In this document: in pieces, positions 1-8,184 of the stretch
Layout of the letters: each line of letters starts with the position of its first letter
How positions within the stretch are numbered: the first letter of the stretch is position 1
DNA from: Streptomyces spinosus
Lineage (GTDB): Bacteria; Actinomycetota; Actinomycetes; Streptomycetales; Streptomycetaceae
Direction of reading: 5' to 3'
Assembly: GCF_020400655.1 (NCBI RefSeq)
Contig: NZ_JAINRC010000001.1
Coordinates: 682,001 to 746,000, forward strand
Length of the DNA stretch: 64,000 nucleotides
Notes under the pieces: model-generated
What the model saw: only the letters and a program-made list of their open reading frames with translations
The model's database searches: none
Told to the model about the DNA's origin: nothing
Made by a program: the position numbers and the translations under genes

Positions 1-207
1 GACAACTCGAACAAGCTCCTCGCCTCCTACCGCGGCGCCTTCGGCGTGAAGACCGGCTCCGGTCCGGAGGCGAAGTTCTGCCTGGTGTTCGCGGCCACCC
101 GTGGTACGAGGACGGTCGTGGGCACGATCCTCGCGGACACGTCGGCGGACCAGCGTTTCAAGGACGCGGCGAAGATCCTGGACTACGGCTTCGCCCAGCG
201 GGGCTGA
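1..207 (+). CDS. D-alanyl-D-alanine carboxypeptidase, C-terminal fragment
   Basis: The last 68 codons of a gene that begins before the window. The fragment contains GVKTGSGPEA, the KTG box of serine D,D-carboxypeptidases (peptidase S11, low-molecular-weight PBPs), followed by the usual strand pattern ending in a short C-terminal helix. The family trims the terminal D-Ala from peptidoglycan stem peptides outside the membrane. The SxxK and SxN motifs would lie upstream, so activity cannot be judged. A GC-rich hairpin follows the stop. Confidence 0.8.
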   Translation, partial: DNSNKLLASYRGAFGVKTGSGPEAKFCLVFAATRGTRTVVGTILADTSADQRFKDAAKILDYGFAQRG

Positions 208-213
208 GCCGGC

Positions 214-239
214 CCGGGGGGATCCGCGGGTCCCCCCGG
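214..239 (+). terminator. GC-rich hairpin after the carboxypeptidase gene
   Basis: Perfect 9-bp stem (CCGGGGGGA at 214-222 pairing with TCCCCCCGG at 231-239) and an 8-nt loop, seven bases after the stop codon. There is no U-tract, which is normal for Streptomyces terminators. Confidence 0.6.
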
Positions 240-346
240 CACCCGCGTCGGGCCACTCCGCCGGGCCGCGCGGGCAACCCCTGCGGCTCGGGAACCCTCT
301 CACCTTGCGGACAGACGAGGCGGGGACGTCGAAGGGAGGACCCACC

Positions 347-997
347 GTGCCCCTGACCGACCGGAGGGCCAGGTGGCGGGCGTGGGCCCCGGCCGCACTG
401 GGACTGCTCGCGCTGCTCACGGTGTCCTGCGACACCGGCGTGGGGCGGCCGCCGTCCGCCGCGCGCCCGACCTCTCCGGCCCGGTCCGCCGCCTACGACG
501 CCGGCTGGCGGACCGGCAAGGAGATCCTCGACTCGGGCGGCAAGGGCGCGGCGGTCCGGGAAGTGGTGTGGGGCGGCTGTGTGCGCCGCTCCCTCACAGC
601 CCGGCCGCGGGAGGTCGTGGAACGGGACCGCGGTGCCTGGGTGCTCGGCTGCCGGCACGGGGTGTCCGGGGCGCGGCACCGGCGTCCCGCGCGCCCCCTG
701 ACCCGCCGTGAGACGGACCCCGGTCTCCTGGCCGGCTTCCGCTCCTGGGCCGCGCGGCACGGCCGGAAGGCCGCGGCGGCGGGGGCGAGCCGGGTCGTCC
801 TGGTCCACCTCGGCGACCACGACTACGACGTCGAACTCACCGCTTCCCACGACCACGACGACCGCGGGGCGGACGCGGCGGACCTGGCCGACGCGTTCGC
901 CGAGTGGTGGGACGGCGACGACGGGGACGCCGGCGTCGCCTGGAACCTGCTCGTCCTCACACGGGACGGCGAGCGTCTTGTGACCCGGGACCTGTGA
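347..997 (+). CDS. Putative secreted lipoprotein of unknown function
   Basis: A 216-residue protein. The GTG start at 347 is chosen because GGGAGGA lies at 334-340 and because it places a lipoprotein signal peptide at the N-terminus: Arg-rich start, hydrophobic stretch, then lipobox LTVSC with Cys at about residue 26. The mature part has no motif I recognise; its C-terminal third is rich in Asp and His. It lies between the carboxypeptidase gene and a convergent oxidoreductase. Export and lipid anchoring are well supported; the function is unknown. Confidence 0.7.
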   Translation: MPLTDRRARWRAWAPAALGLLALLTVSCDTGVGRPPSAARPTSPARSAAYDAGWRTGKEILDSGGKGAAVREVVWGGCVRRSLTARPREVVERDRGAWVLGCRHGVSGARHRRPARPLTRRETDPGLLAGFRSWAARHGRKAAAAGASRVVLVHLGDHDYDVELTASHDHDDRGADAADLADAFAEWWDGDDGDAGVAWNLLVLTRDGERLVTRDL

Positions 998-1126
998 CGG
1001 CCCCACCCCGCTCCGGCCGGCGCCCGGAGACCGCCCCGGCGAGTGTCCCGCGGGTCAACGGCGGCGAGGCCGAGGCCGGCGACGCCCGCGTTGATCCAGA
1101 AGCAGCCGGGGCGGGACAGGAGGGCG

Positions 1127-1158
1127 GTCCCGGGGCTCTTGGGGGCGGGCCCCGGGAC
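1127..1158. terminator. Bidirectional terminator hairpin between convergent genes
   Basis: GTCCCGGGGC at 1127-1136 pairs perfectly with GCCCCGGGAC at 1149-1158 over a 12-nt loop. It sits between the lipoprotein gene and the convergent F420-type oxidoreductase gene, so it could end both transcripts. Confidence 0.55.
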
Positions 1159-1178
1159 GGGATCGGGTCGCCGCGTGG

Positions 1179-2102
1179 CTACGACAGCTGGGACTGGACC
1201 TGGCTGGAGATCAGCTCCAGGTGGTCCAGGTCGTCGAGGTCCAGTACCTGGAGGTAGATCCGCCGGGAGCCGATCTCGGCGTACCGGCCGATCTTGTCGA
1301 CGACCTCCGCCGGGGAACCGGCCAGCCCGTTGGCCTTCAGCTCGTCCACCTCACGGCCGATCGCGGCGGCGCGGCGGGCCACCTCCTGGTCGTCCCTGCC
1401 GACGCAGACGACGAGCGCGTTGGAGTACGTCAGGTCGTCCGCGTCGCGGCCCGCCTCCACCGCCGCGGCCCGCACCCGGCCGAACTGCCGCTCGCTGTCC
1501 TCGATCGAGGCGAACGGGATGTTGAACTCGTCGGCGTACCGGGCGGCGAGCCGCGGGGTGCGGGTCGCGCCGTGGCCGCCGATCAGCACGGGGACCTTCT
1601 TCTGGGCGGGCTTGGGCAGCGCCGGCGAGTCGGTGAGGTCGTAGAACCTGCCGTGGAAGTCGAAGGTCTTGCCGGCCTCGGTCGCCCACAGCCCGGTGAC
1701 GATCGCGAGCTGCTCCTCCAGCCGCGCGAACTTCTCCTTCGGGAAGGGGATGCCGTACGCCTTGTGCTCCTCCTCGAACCAGCCCGCGCCGAGGCCGAGT
1801 TCGACCCGGCCGCCGGACATCTGGTCGGCCTGGGCGACCTGGATGGCGAGGACGCCGGGCAGCCGGAAGGTGCCGGCGGTCATCAGCGTGCCGAGACGGA
1901 TGCGCTTGGTCTCGCGGGCGAGGCCGGCCAGGGTGATCCAGGCGTCGGTCGGGCCGGGCAAACCGTCCGCGCCGCCCATGCGGAGGTAGTGGTCGGAACG
2001 GAAGAAGGCGTCGAAGCCCAGGTCCTCGGTGGCCTTGGCCACGGTGAGCAGAGTGTCGTAGGTGGCCCCCTGCTGGGGCTCGGTGAAGATTCGAAGGTCC
2101 AT
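1179..2102 (-). CDS. LLM-class F420-dependent oxidoreductase
   Basis: A 307-residue protein starting MDLRIFTEP. It has the TIM-barrel pattern of bacterial luciferase-like, coenzyme F420-dependent oxidoreductases: the early FRSDHYLR segment, RIRLGTLMT, the GGRVELGLGAGW signature near residue 105, and PVLIGGHG in the second half. These enzymes use reduced F420 (sometimes FMN) for hydride transfer in the cytoplasm, and the substrate cannot be predicted from sequence. The ATG at 2102 is chosen because the family fold begins directly after it; the open frame upstream looks non-coding. Confidence 0.85.
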   Translation of the reverse strand: MDLRIFTEPQQGATYDTLLTVAKATEDLGFDAFFRSDHYLRMGGADGLPGPTDAWITLAGLARETKRIRLGTLMTAGTFRLPGVLAIQVAQADQMSGGRVELGLGAGWFEEEHKAYGIPFPKEKFARLEEQLAIVTGLWATEAGKTFDFHGRFYDLTDSPALPKPAQKKVPVLIGGHGATRTPRLAARYADEFNIPFASIEDSERQFGRVRAAAVEAGRDADDLTYSNALVVCVGRDDQEVARRAAAIGREVDELKANGLAGSPAEVVDKIGRYAEIGSRRIYLQVLDLDDLDHLELISSQVQSQLS

Positions 2103-2342
2103 ACATCTATCCTGCACGGCGCCGCCCGCGTCCACCGCGCCGGTACCACCCGGCACGGCACTCCCCGGGCGGGTGAAATTGCTCCGCCCCGCGCGCGGGC
2201 TCCGCTGCGGGCCAGTGACCGGCCCCGGCGGTGGTCGTTGGGCCGTCGGAGCCGGACCGTCCGGCGCCCGCGCCGGACCGTGGCTTCCGTCGCGCGTCAC
2301 CGCGCCGGCCCCGGCGGGCCGGGAGCCGAGGAGGCCGTCGTC

Positions 2343-2507
2343 ATGTCCGAAGAGTCCGTTCCCCGGCCGGAGGGCCCCGCCGGCCGGCCGAAGGGGTTGC
2401 TGGAGCAGATGGAGGAGCTGATGGCGGCGCTGAACGCGGATCTGTCGGCCCTGACGGACCTCCAGGCCGGGGCGCCGGCGCCGGGCGCGGCCGACGAGGC
2501 GCGATGA
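2343..2507 (+). CDS. Small hypothetical protein (54 aa)
   Basis: ATG at 2343, with a GAGG-containing purine stretch about 9 bases upstream. The product has a Pro/Gly-rich N-terminus, a short predicted amphipathic helix (LLEQMEELMAALNADLSAL) and an Ala/Pro-rich tail. I recognise no family. The helix and low-complexity ends look like a real small protein, but no independent evidence supports it. It faces the DUF-type gene at 2579-3064 across a tandem repeat. Confidence 0.45.
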   Translation: MSEESVPRPEGPAGRPKGLLEQMEELMAALNADLSALTDLQAGAPAPGAADEAR

Positions 2508-2511
2508 GGCG

Positions 2512-2570
2512 GACGGCTCGGCGACGCGCGCGGTGACGGCTCGGCGAAGCGCGCGGTGACGGCTCGGCGG
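2512..2570. repeat. 23-bp tandem repeat, about 2.6 copies
   Basis: Unit 1 at 2512-2534 and unit 2 at 2535-2557 differ at one base (GACGGCTCGGCGAMGCGCGC plus GGT); 2558-2570 is a partial third copy. It fills the gap between two convergent genes, so replication slippage in a non-coding spacer is the simplest explanation. No coding or regulatory role is visible. Confidence 0.85.
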
Positions 2571-2578
2571 GCCGCCGG

Positions 2579-3064
2579 TCAGACGCCCGACGGGCTGTCC
2601 TGGATGTCGCCCGGCAGCACCTCCTCCCGGGCTGCCAGCTTGCGCAGCATCTCCAGGACGCGGTCGCGGGACTCGTCGGCGGCGTCGATGGCCTCCATGC
2701 ACTGCCAGTACGTCGTCTCGTCGGCCGCCGCGCTGGCCATGCCGACCAGGGCGATGCCGACCTCGCCGAGCAGGCCGCCGAGGCAGAGCAGGGTCTCGCG
2801 GGCGTCGTCCAGCCGGGTGAGCTGGGCGGCGCGCAGATCGCCGGGGTCGAGTTCGGGCGGGTCCAGGACTCCGCAGCCCCGGCCCGCCAGTTCCGTCAGT
2901 CCCAGTGCCTCGCCGCGCAGTTCGGGCGGGCCGGAGACCGCGAGGCGGCTCCCGATCGCCTGCGCCAGGGCCTGTGCCTGCCAGACCTCCGCCATCATCT
3001 CCGCCGTGTCGGCGCCGCCCGCCAGGGCCCGCCTGCTCGTGAGAATGAGCCGTATCGCGTCCAT
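2579..3064 (-). CDS. Hypothetical protein, probably a Streptomyces DUF6099-type family
   Basis: A 161-residue, mostly helical, Ala/Leu-rich soluble protein starting MDAIRLILTSRRALAGG. I associate this N-terminus with an actinomycete family of unknown function (DUF6099), but this is from memory. It has no signal peptide, membrane segment or catalytic motif. ATG 3064 is preferred because the longer frame upstream runs through a less GC-rich region that looks non-coding. It is co-directional with the ATPase and pyrophosphohydrolase genes but separated from them by about 170 bp, so it probably has its own promoter. Confidence 0.65.
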   Translation of the reverse strand: MDAIRLILTSRRALAGGADTAEMMAEVWQAQALAQAIGSRLAVSGPPELRGEALGLTELAGRGCGVLDPPELDPGDLRAAQLTRLDDARETLLCLGGLLGEVGIALVGMASAAADETTYWQCMEAIDAADESRDRVLEMLRKLAAREEVLPGDIQDSPSGV

Positions 3065-3231
3065 ACGGTGCCCCCGTCCCTCCGCCGCGTCACCTCGCGC
3101 GGCCACCCGAACTCCCTTGTTCACTACCCAGCGTGAGGGAGCGTGGGGCGAAAAGCCAGAGGAAGACCGAAATCTGTGGACAACAATTCGGATTCGACCG
3201 GCGGTTTGACTTCGGAGAGTAATAGCGGAAT

Positions 3232-3645
3232 TCACAACTCCGATTGCCGGCCGCGACCCCGGTCCCGTTCCGGGTCCAGGTCGCCGTCCCCGGGGCCGGC
3301 CCCGGCGCCGGCCCCGGGAAGCGGGAACCGGCGTTCGTTGCGGTCGATCTTCGCGGCCAGCGCGGCGAGCGGATCGACGCCGAGGACCTCGCAGAGCTGG
3401 AGCAGGTAGGCCAGGACGTCGGCGACCTCGTCCGTGACGCGGTGGGCCGTCGCGGGGTCGTCCATCACCCGGGCGGACTCCTCGGGCGTCAGCCACTGGA
3501 AGATCTCGACCAGTTCGGAGGCCTCCACCGAGAGGGCGGCGACGAGGTTCTTGGGCGTGTGGTAGGGCTGCCAGTTCCGCGCGGCGGCGAACTCGGCCAG
3601 TCGGCGCTGGAGTCGGGCCAGGCCGGGATCGGGGTGTTCGGTCAC
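3232..3645 (-). CDS. MazG-like nucleotide pyrophosphohydrolase
   Basis: A 137-residue member of the all-alpha NTP pyrophosphatase superfamily. Visible signature: helix 1 with NLVAALSVEASELVEIFQW (the E-x-x-E part of the Mg-binding EExxE/ExxD set), then DEVADVLAYLLQLCEVLGVD, supplying E and D of the second pair. The family hydrolyses (d)NTPs to monophosphate and PPi, often as nucleotide-pool sanitation. The Gly/Pro/Asp-rich C-terminal tail is outside the fold. The GTG start at 3645 overlaps the stop of the upstream ATPase gene (GTGA), so the two are almost certainly translated together. Confidence 0.85.
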   Translation of the reverse strand: MTEHPDPGLARLQRRLAEFAAARNWQPYHTPKNLVAALSVEASELVEIFQWLTPEESARVMDDPATAHRVTDEVADVLAYLLQLCEVLGVDPLAALAAKIDRNERRFPLPGAGAGAGPGDGDLDPERDRGRGRQSEL

Positions 3646-4835
3646 GGGTTCAGGTGTACCACCGTGACACCGGGGGTCCCGGTGGCCCATGACGCGTCGC
3701 TCACCGCGGCCACGCAGCGGATGTGCCCCCGTTCGCCCATCCGCGCGGCCGTCCGCAGCAACTCCCGGCGCTGCCCCGGATCCAGGCCGCGGTCGAAACC
3801 GTCGGCGAGGACGGTGAGGGTCCGCAGCGCGTCGGGCACCTCGCCTGGGGTGTCCACGTCGAGCACGCCGGGCCCGGTCAGCAGCACCAGCGTGAGCGCG
3901 AGGTAGCGCAGTTCGCCGTCGCCCAGCCGGGCGAGTTCGCTGCGGAAGCCGTCGCCGCGGTCGAGCAGCGCCCGTACCGTACCGTCGGCCAGCGGCTCGG
4001 CGACCAGGTCGGCCACCCGCCCGGCGCAGCCCGCGCGCAGCGCCTCGACCAGCAGGCCGTGCCGCCGGCCGCACTCCGCGCGCGTGCGCCACAGTACGTC
4101 GGCGAGGTTGCCGCAGCCGCGCAGCAGCCGGCCCGAGCCGGTGGGGACCGGGGCGCGCATCTGCTCGGGGCGCGGGTCGCAGGGGAAGACGGAGCGCAGG
4201 GCGACGACCATCTGCTCGGCCGCGGCGAGCACGTGGCGCTGGCCGTCCGTCTTGCCGGCCACGCGCAGCGGCAGCAGGGCGGTGCCCAGGCGGTCGTCGG
4301 GGAGCGGGGCACGGGTGACCGGGGCGGTGCCGGCGGTGTGCCAGGCGGCCTGGACGGTCCGGCGCCCGGGGTCGCGCAGGGCGGTCTCCAGCAGGACGAC
4401 CCCACGCGCGGTCAGCCGCTCCCCCACGATCCGCGGGTACGGTTCGGCCTGCACGGCGAGGTCGAGCCGGACCGGGCCCTCGGCGCCGTCGGCGGTGCAG
4501 CCGATCCGGAATCCCCGCCGCCCCCCGGCGTCGGGGCGGGCCCGTTCCGGCACGCAGGCGACCGGGTCCGGGAACGCCTCGGCGAGCGGGGCACCGCCGC
4601 CGAGCCGGGCCAGCGCCTCGTACGCGGCGAGCGCGGTGGTCTTGCCGGTCCCGCTGGGCCCCGCGAACACGGTGACCGGCCCGAGCGGGAACCCGGCCCG
4701 CCGGTGCCCGGCGAAGGCCGACAGCCGCAGTTCGGTGATCCGGGACCGGATGTCCGGGGACGGGAGGAGGTGCGCGGGGACGGCGGCGGACGCTTCGGCC
4801 GCCGGCGGCTCAGCGGACACGGAGGGCACGGCCAT
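3642..4835 (-). CDS. RecF/OLD-like AAA ATPase
   Basis: A 397-residue protein with Walker A FAGPSGTGKTT near residue 55, an ABC-type signature-like LGDGELRYLAL near residue 300, and a Walker B-like VLADGFDRGLDPGQ near residue 345, where RecF/OLD-type proteins usually have DEPENGLHP. The catalytic Glu after the Walker B Asp seems to be missing, which would slow or abolish hydrolysis. It is not a transporter ATPase: no partner permease is present. It ends inside the start of the MazG-like gene, suggesting joint function with nucleotide hydrolysis. ATG 4835 is the natural start. Confidence 0.75.
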   Translation of the reverse strand: MAVPSVSAEPPAAEASAAVPAHLLPSPDIRSRITELRLSAFAGHRRAGFPLGPVTVFAGPSGTGKTTALAAYEALARLGGGAPLAEAFPDPVACVPERARPDAGGRRGFRIGCTADGAEGPVRLDLAVQAEPYPRIVGERLTARGVVLLETALRDPGRRTVQAAWHTAGTAPVTRAPLPDDRLGTALLPLRVAGKTDGQRHVLAAAEQMVVALRSVFPCDPRPEQMRAPVPTGSGRLLRGCGNLADVLWRTRAECGRRHGLLVEALRAGCAGRVADLVAEPLADGTVRALLDRGDGFRSELARLGDGELRYLALTLVLLTGPGVLDVDTPGEVPDALRTLTVLADGFDRGLDPGQRRELLRTAARMGERGHIRCVAAVSDASWATGTPGVTVVHLNP

Positions 4836-5185
4836 ATGCGGACCGTAGGGCTCCGCCCGTACGCCGAACCGTTTCACTGCCGGGACGTTCCTACGATCGG
4901 GGGACCCGACGCAGCGGACGTCCCGCGCGGACCACACCACCGGCCCGGCCCGGTTCCGTACCCGGGGGGCCCGTGCGGCGGGCGTCGGGGTGCGCGCCCC
5001 GCGGAACGAGCCGACCGCCGCGGCCCCTCGCCCGCGCCCACGGCCTTCGACACGGACGGCGGCACCGTGGACGCCATGCTCCTGCCGCACGCCGACGGCC
5101 GGGGCTCCCGCGACCCGGCCCGCGCTCCCGCAGCCCCGCCGCCCCCGGCAGGGCGTCGTGCCGGGGTGAGCCGGGGCGGTGCGGC
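4836..5185. other. 350-bp gap upstream of the ATPase gene
   Basis: The region between the SepF-like gene and the ATPase gene, both on the minus strand. Short open frames on both strands have low-complexity translations and no ribosome-binding sites, so I call no gene. It must carry the ATPase promoter; a minus-strand TAGGAA at 4893-4888 is a possible -10 but has no good -35. GGCGG/CCGCC arms around 5171-5190 could end SepF transcription weakly. Confidence 0.4.
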
Positions 5186-5575
5186 TCAGCCGCCTGAGAG
5201 CGCCGCGCCCTCCATGAGTCCGCTGACCTCCGTCCCGGGCGGGGTGAGGAGGAAGACGTTGCGGTCCACGCGGTGCATGCCGCTGCCCAGGCCGAAGACG
5301 ACGCCCGTGCTGAAGTCGAGGACGCGCTTGGCGACGTCGCCCTCCGCGCCGGACAGGTCGAGCAGCACCGGCGCCCCGGCCATCAGGGTCTCGGCGACTT
5401 CCCGGGCGTCCGCGAAGACGTTGACACGCAGGACCACGAACCGTCGCCGGGTCTCGGTCTCGGCGTCGGGCAGCGAGCGGTGGTCCACCGCGGACGGCCA
5501 GGCGTCCCGGCCCCGCAGCGGCACGACCTGGGCGAGCCCTTCCCACTGTTCATCGGTGACGTCGTAACGGCTCAC
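5186..5575 (-). CDS. SepF-like cell division protein
   Basis: A 129-residue protein whose C-terminal two thirds match the SepF (DUF552) domain: RFVVLRVNVFADAREVAETL, then PVLLDLSGAEGDVAKRVLDF, then a FSTGVVFGLGSGMHRVDRNV strand-turn. SepF binds FtsZ and anchors the division ring. The protein lacks the typical N-terminal membrane-binding helix, so it may be one of the SepF-like paralogues that streptomycetes carry besides the ylm-cluster SepF. The GTG at 5575 has AGGGGGAG upstream; an in-frame ATG at 5620 lacks such a site. Confidence 0.75.
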   Translation of the reverse strand: MSRYDVTDEQWEGLAQVVPLRGRDAWPSAVDHRSLPDAETETRRRFVVLRVNVFADAREVAETLMAGAPVLLDLSGAEGDVAKRVLDFSTGVVFGLGSGMHRVDRNVFLLTPPGTEVSGLMEGAALSGG

Positions 5576-5787
5576 CGGCTCCCCCTGACCTGACTCGCAC
5601 TCATTCCCTGCACCAGCCAATTCTTACGCCAAGTCACCCGTTCGGCCCAACAACGACACGGTGCGCGACCGGGCCGGCCGTATCTCGCTCGTCACACCCT
5701 GCGTCAGATGTACGGATACGCCCGCTTCTTACCGGGCTCATACCCGACTCTTCATCGGTCCGCGCGCCTCCGCTCACCGCTCCCCGC

Positions 5788-5793
5788 TAGCGT
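5788..5793 (+). promoter_or_regulatory. Possible -10 box for a leaderless transcript
   Basis: TAGCGT ends eight bases before the GTG start at 5802, which itself has no ribosome-binding site. This spacing would place the transcription start at or next to the start codon. No convincing -35 is visible. Confidence 0.4.
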
Positions 5794-5801
5794 CGCGTGC
5801 C

Positions 5802-7574
5802 GTGCACGTGGCAGAGACACAGCAGGTGACACCCGGACGGCGGACATCGTCGGCGGTGTCCGCCGATCCGGGGGCCCGCGCGGCGGCGCCGGACGGCCCC
5901 GCGCAGTGGCACCGCGTACTGACGCTCCTCGCCGACGTGAGCCTGTTCATCGGCACCCGCTCGGTGTGGACCCAGGCGGCGACGCACCGGCTGGTCCTCG
6001 CGGGCGTCATCTCGGTCTGCTACGCCTCGATCCTGGTGACCGGCGTGCTCGCCCTCACCGTCCGCCGGACGCGCTCGCTGGCCCGCCTGGACCTGGTGGT
6101 GCTGGCGACGGCGGTCACGCTCGCCCTGTGCGCCTGGGCGCTGAACCACGACGGCGGTGACGAGGCGGTCCTCACGACCCAGGCCGCGCGGGAACTCGTC
6201 GCCGGGCACCCGGTGTACGAGCAGCCCTGGCCGTGGCTGTTCCACGCCCAGGGCGTCGCGCTGACGCCGACCATGGACGGCGGATACGACTTCACCTACG
6301 GCTATCCCCCGCTGGCCCCGCTGCTCGCCGCGCCCCTGCTGTGGCTGGGGCACGGCGGCGCCCCCGCGACCGCGGCGGCGACGGTCGCGCTGGTCGTGGG
6401 CGCAGTGGTGCTGTGGCGGCTGCTCCCGGTGCCCTGGCGCTCGGCGGCGACGATGGTCTGCCTCGGCTTCGGCTTCCTGCCGAGCTACGCCCGCCAGGGC
6501 TACCCGGCGATCATCGGCCTGGTCCTGCTGCTGCCGGTGGTGGTGCGCTGGCCCCGGCTCGGCGCGCGCGGCCGGCTGGGCGCGGCCGGGATCGCGCGGG
6601 CCGCGTGTCTCGGCGCCGCGTGCGCCGCCCAGCAACTGCCGTGGTTCGTCACGCCGTTCCTGCTGGCCGGGATCTACGCCGTGCGGCGCGGCGAGCTGGG
6701 CGGCCGGGCGGCGGCGCGGGTGGTGCTGCGGATCGTGGCGACCGCGGTGCTCACCTGGCTGCTGATCAACGTGTACTTCGTCGTGAGCGAGCCCGGCCGG
6801 TGGCTGCGGGGCATCGCCCTGCCGCTGACCCAGGGCGCGGTGCTGCACGGCCAGGGACTGGTGGACGTCTCGCTGTACTTCACCCACGGCAGCGACCGCC
6901 TCGACTGGTACGGCCGGGCGAGCGTTCTGCTCGCCGCCGCCCTGCTGGCGGCGTTCGCGCTGTTCGTCCGGCGGCTCGGGCCGGCCGCGACCGTGCTGCC
7001 CTGGTGCGCGTTCTACCTGGCGACCCGGTCCCAGGACGGCTACTACCTGATGATGACCCCGTTGTGGCTGGCGGCGGCGGTGACCGCGCCCCTGCCGGAG
7101 TTCGCCCACGCCTGGCAGCCGCGGCCCCGCCCGTTCACCGGTCCGCGCCGCCGGACGGCTCTGGCCGTGGCGGTCGGCGCGCTGGTCACGCCCGCGCTGG
7201 TGAGCGCGGCCCTGGCGGTGACGGGGACGCCGCCGCTGCGGATGGACGTCACGGCGGCCCGGCGGACCCCGGCGCGGACCCTGTCCCGGCTGACCCTGCG
7301 GGTCACCAACACGGGCGGCACCGCGCTCACCCCGCACTACATGCTCAGCGCCGGCCAGGGCATGGGCCGTTACTGGTCGCTGATGCGCGGCCCGGCGACG
7401 ATTCCCGCCCACCGCACGGCGACCGTGGAACTGTGGGCGCCCTCCGGCGATGTCCAGGCGCCGGCGAAGCCCGGTACCCGGTTCCGGCTGCGCGCCTTCA
7501 CGGCGGACCCGCAGACGCTGTCCACCCAGGACGTGCCCCGGGCGGAGCTGGGCCTCAGTCCGCGGCGCGGGTGA
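5802..7574 (+). CDS. Polytopic membrane protein, GT87-like mannosyltransferase fold
   Basis: A 590-residue protein with about 11-12 hydrophobic segments and a large loop after the first segments containing NHDGGDEAVL and the acidic/aromatic stretch YDFTYGYPPLAP, the pattern of polyprenyl-phosphate-dependent GT-C enzymes (GT87/DUF2029-type). The last ~110 residues are soluble and resemble a beta-sandwich (LRVTNTGGTALTPHYMLSAG), perhaps a carbohydrate-facing CARDB-like domain. The GTG at 5802 fits a leaderless start; a longer frame to 5661 lacks an RBS. Its 3' end overlaps the convergent yceI gene by 20 bp. Sugar transfer to a cell-envelope acceptor is an inference. Confidence 0.6.
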   Translation: MHVAETQQVTPGRRTSSAVSADPGARAAAPDGPAQWHRVLTLLADVSLFIGTRSVWTQAATHRLVLAGVISVCYASILVTGVLALTVRRTRSLARLDLVVLATAVTLALCAWALNHDGGDEAVLTTQAARELVAGHPVYEQPWPWLFHAQGVALTPTMDGGYDFTYGYPPLAPLLAAPLLWLGHGGAPATAAATVALVVGAVVLWRLLPVPWRSAATMVCLGFGFLPSYARQGYPAIIGLVLLLPVVVRWPRLGARGRLGAAGIARAACLGAACAAQQLPWFVTPFLLAGIYAVRRGELGGRAAARVVLRIVATAVLTWLLINVYFVVSEPGRWLRGIALPLTQGAVLHGQGLVDVSLYFTHGSDRLDWYGRASVLLAAALLAAFALFVRRLGPAATVLPWCAFYLATRSQDGYYLMMTPLWLAAAVTAPLPEFAHAWQPRPRPFTGPRRRTALAVAVGALVTPALVSAALAVTGTPPLRMDVTAARRTPARTLSRLTLRVTNTGGTALTPHYMLSAGQGMGRYWSLMRGPATIPAHRTATVELWAPSGDVQAPAKPGTRFRLRAFTADPQTLSTQDVPRAELGLSPRRG

Positions 7575-8070
7575 AGCGGAGCGCGGCCGTGACCGTGGTC
7601 AGTCCGCGGATCATGCCGAGCTGGTTCCAGCCCATGCCGAACTGCTCGCGGTCCACGCCGAACTCCGTCTCCAGGGTCAGCGCGTCGGCGCTCACGCCGG
7701 TCAGGCGGGCGGTGAGGGACAGGGGCCTGCCGACGCCCCGGACGGTGAGCTGTCCGGTGACCCGGACCGTGTCGCCCTCGAGCCGGTCGGCGCCGCGCAC
7801 GGTGAAGGTGATCTCCGGGTGACGGTCGGTGTCGAAGAAGTCGGCCGAGCGCAGGTGGACGTCCCGCTTGGCGTTCCTCGTGTCGAGGGAGGCCGCGTCC
7901 AGGGTCACGGTGCCGGTGGCCGAGCCGTCGGGCCGGACCTCGCCGGTGCCGCCGACGCCGGTGAAGGTGCCCTTCACGGTGACCAGGCCCCACAGCGTCT
8001 TGTGCCGCAGGCCCACGGTGGACGCGGTCGGGTCGAGCTGCCACAGGCCTGCTTCCACGGCGACGCTCAT
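7555..8070 (-). CDS. YceI family protein (polyisoprenoid-binding lipocalin-like)
   Basis: A 171-residue protein spanning the YceI beta-barrel: WQLDPTASTVGLRHKTLWGL at the N-terminus, KGTFTGVGGTGEV, DAASLDTRNAKRDVHLRSADF (the most conserved family block), then FTVRGADRL and GQLTVRGVGRPLSL. Family members bind long isoprenoid chains such as polyprenyl quinones, and in actinomycetes often sit beside MarR regulators. This one has no signal peptide and is probably cytoplasmic. ATG 8070 is preferred to ATG 8112 because CTGGAG lies 8 bases upstream and the extra codons cover an operator palindrome. It diverges from marR. Confidence 0.9.
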   Translation of the reverse strand: MSVAVEAGLWQLDPTASTVGLRHKTLWGLVTVKGTFTGVGGTGEVRPDGSATGTVTLDAASLDTRNAKRDVHLRSADFFDTDRHPEITFTVRGADRLEGDTVRVTGQLTVRGVGRPLSLTARLTGVSADALTLETEFGVDREQFGMGWNQLGMIRGLTTVTAALRFTRAAD

Positions 8071-8085
8071 GTCGTACTCCAGGTG

Positions 8086-8099
8086 ATTCAAATTTGGAT
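8086..8099. promoter_or_regulatory. Operator-like palindrome 1 (yceI 5' leader)
   Basis: ATTCAAATTTGGAT, a 14-bp near-palindrome of consensus ATYCAAATTTGRAT. It lies between the predicted yceI transcription start and its ribosome-binding site, a position suited to repression. Confidence 0.7.
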
Positions 8100-8110
8100 G
8101 ACTGGACCTC

Positions 8111-8139
8111 ACGCTAGCCCCTCATCCAAATTTGAACAA
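8111..8139 (-). promoter_or_regulatory. Predicted yceI promoter
   Basis: On the minus strand TTGTTC (8139-8134), 17 bp, then TAGCGT (8116-8111), close to the Streptomyces vegetative consensus. The -35 overlaps operator 2, so regulator binding there should block RNA polymerase. Confidence 0.6.
8124..8137. promoter_or_regulatory. Operator-like palindrome 2
   Basis: ATCCAAATTTGAAC, the same motif as at 8086-8099, centred 38 bp away. It covers the yceI -35 element and lies just upstream of the marR promoter region. Confidence 0.7.
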
Positions 8140-8158
8140 CCACCGCCCACGTGTACTC

Positions 8159-8172
8159 GTACAAATTCGGAC
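8159..8172. promoter_or_regulatory. Operator-like palindrome 3 (marR promoter)
   Basis: GTACAAATTCGGAC, a weaker copy of the motif, centred 35 bp from operator 2. It sits immediately upstream of the marR -10 box, consistent with autorepression. Confidence 0.55.
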
Positions 8173-8178
8173 AACAGA

Positions 8179-8184
8179 TAGACT
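8179..8184 (+). promoter_or_regulatory. marR -10 box, leaderless start
   Basis: TAGACT ends six bases before the ATG at 8191 and there is no ribosome-binding site in between, so the marR transcript probably starts at its own start codon. No strong -35 is seen; operator 3 occupies the spacer. Confidence 0.5.

Noticed and set aside
2512..2570. CRISPR-like short repeats
   Set aside because: The 23-bp units are adjacent with no spacers, and no cas genes are in the window.
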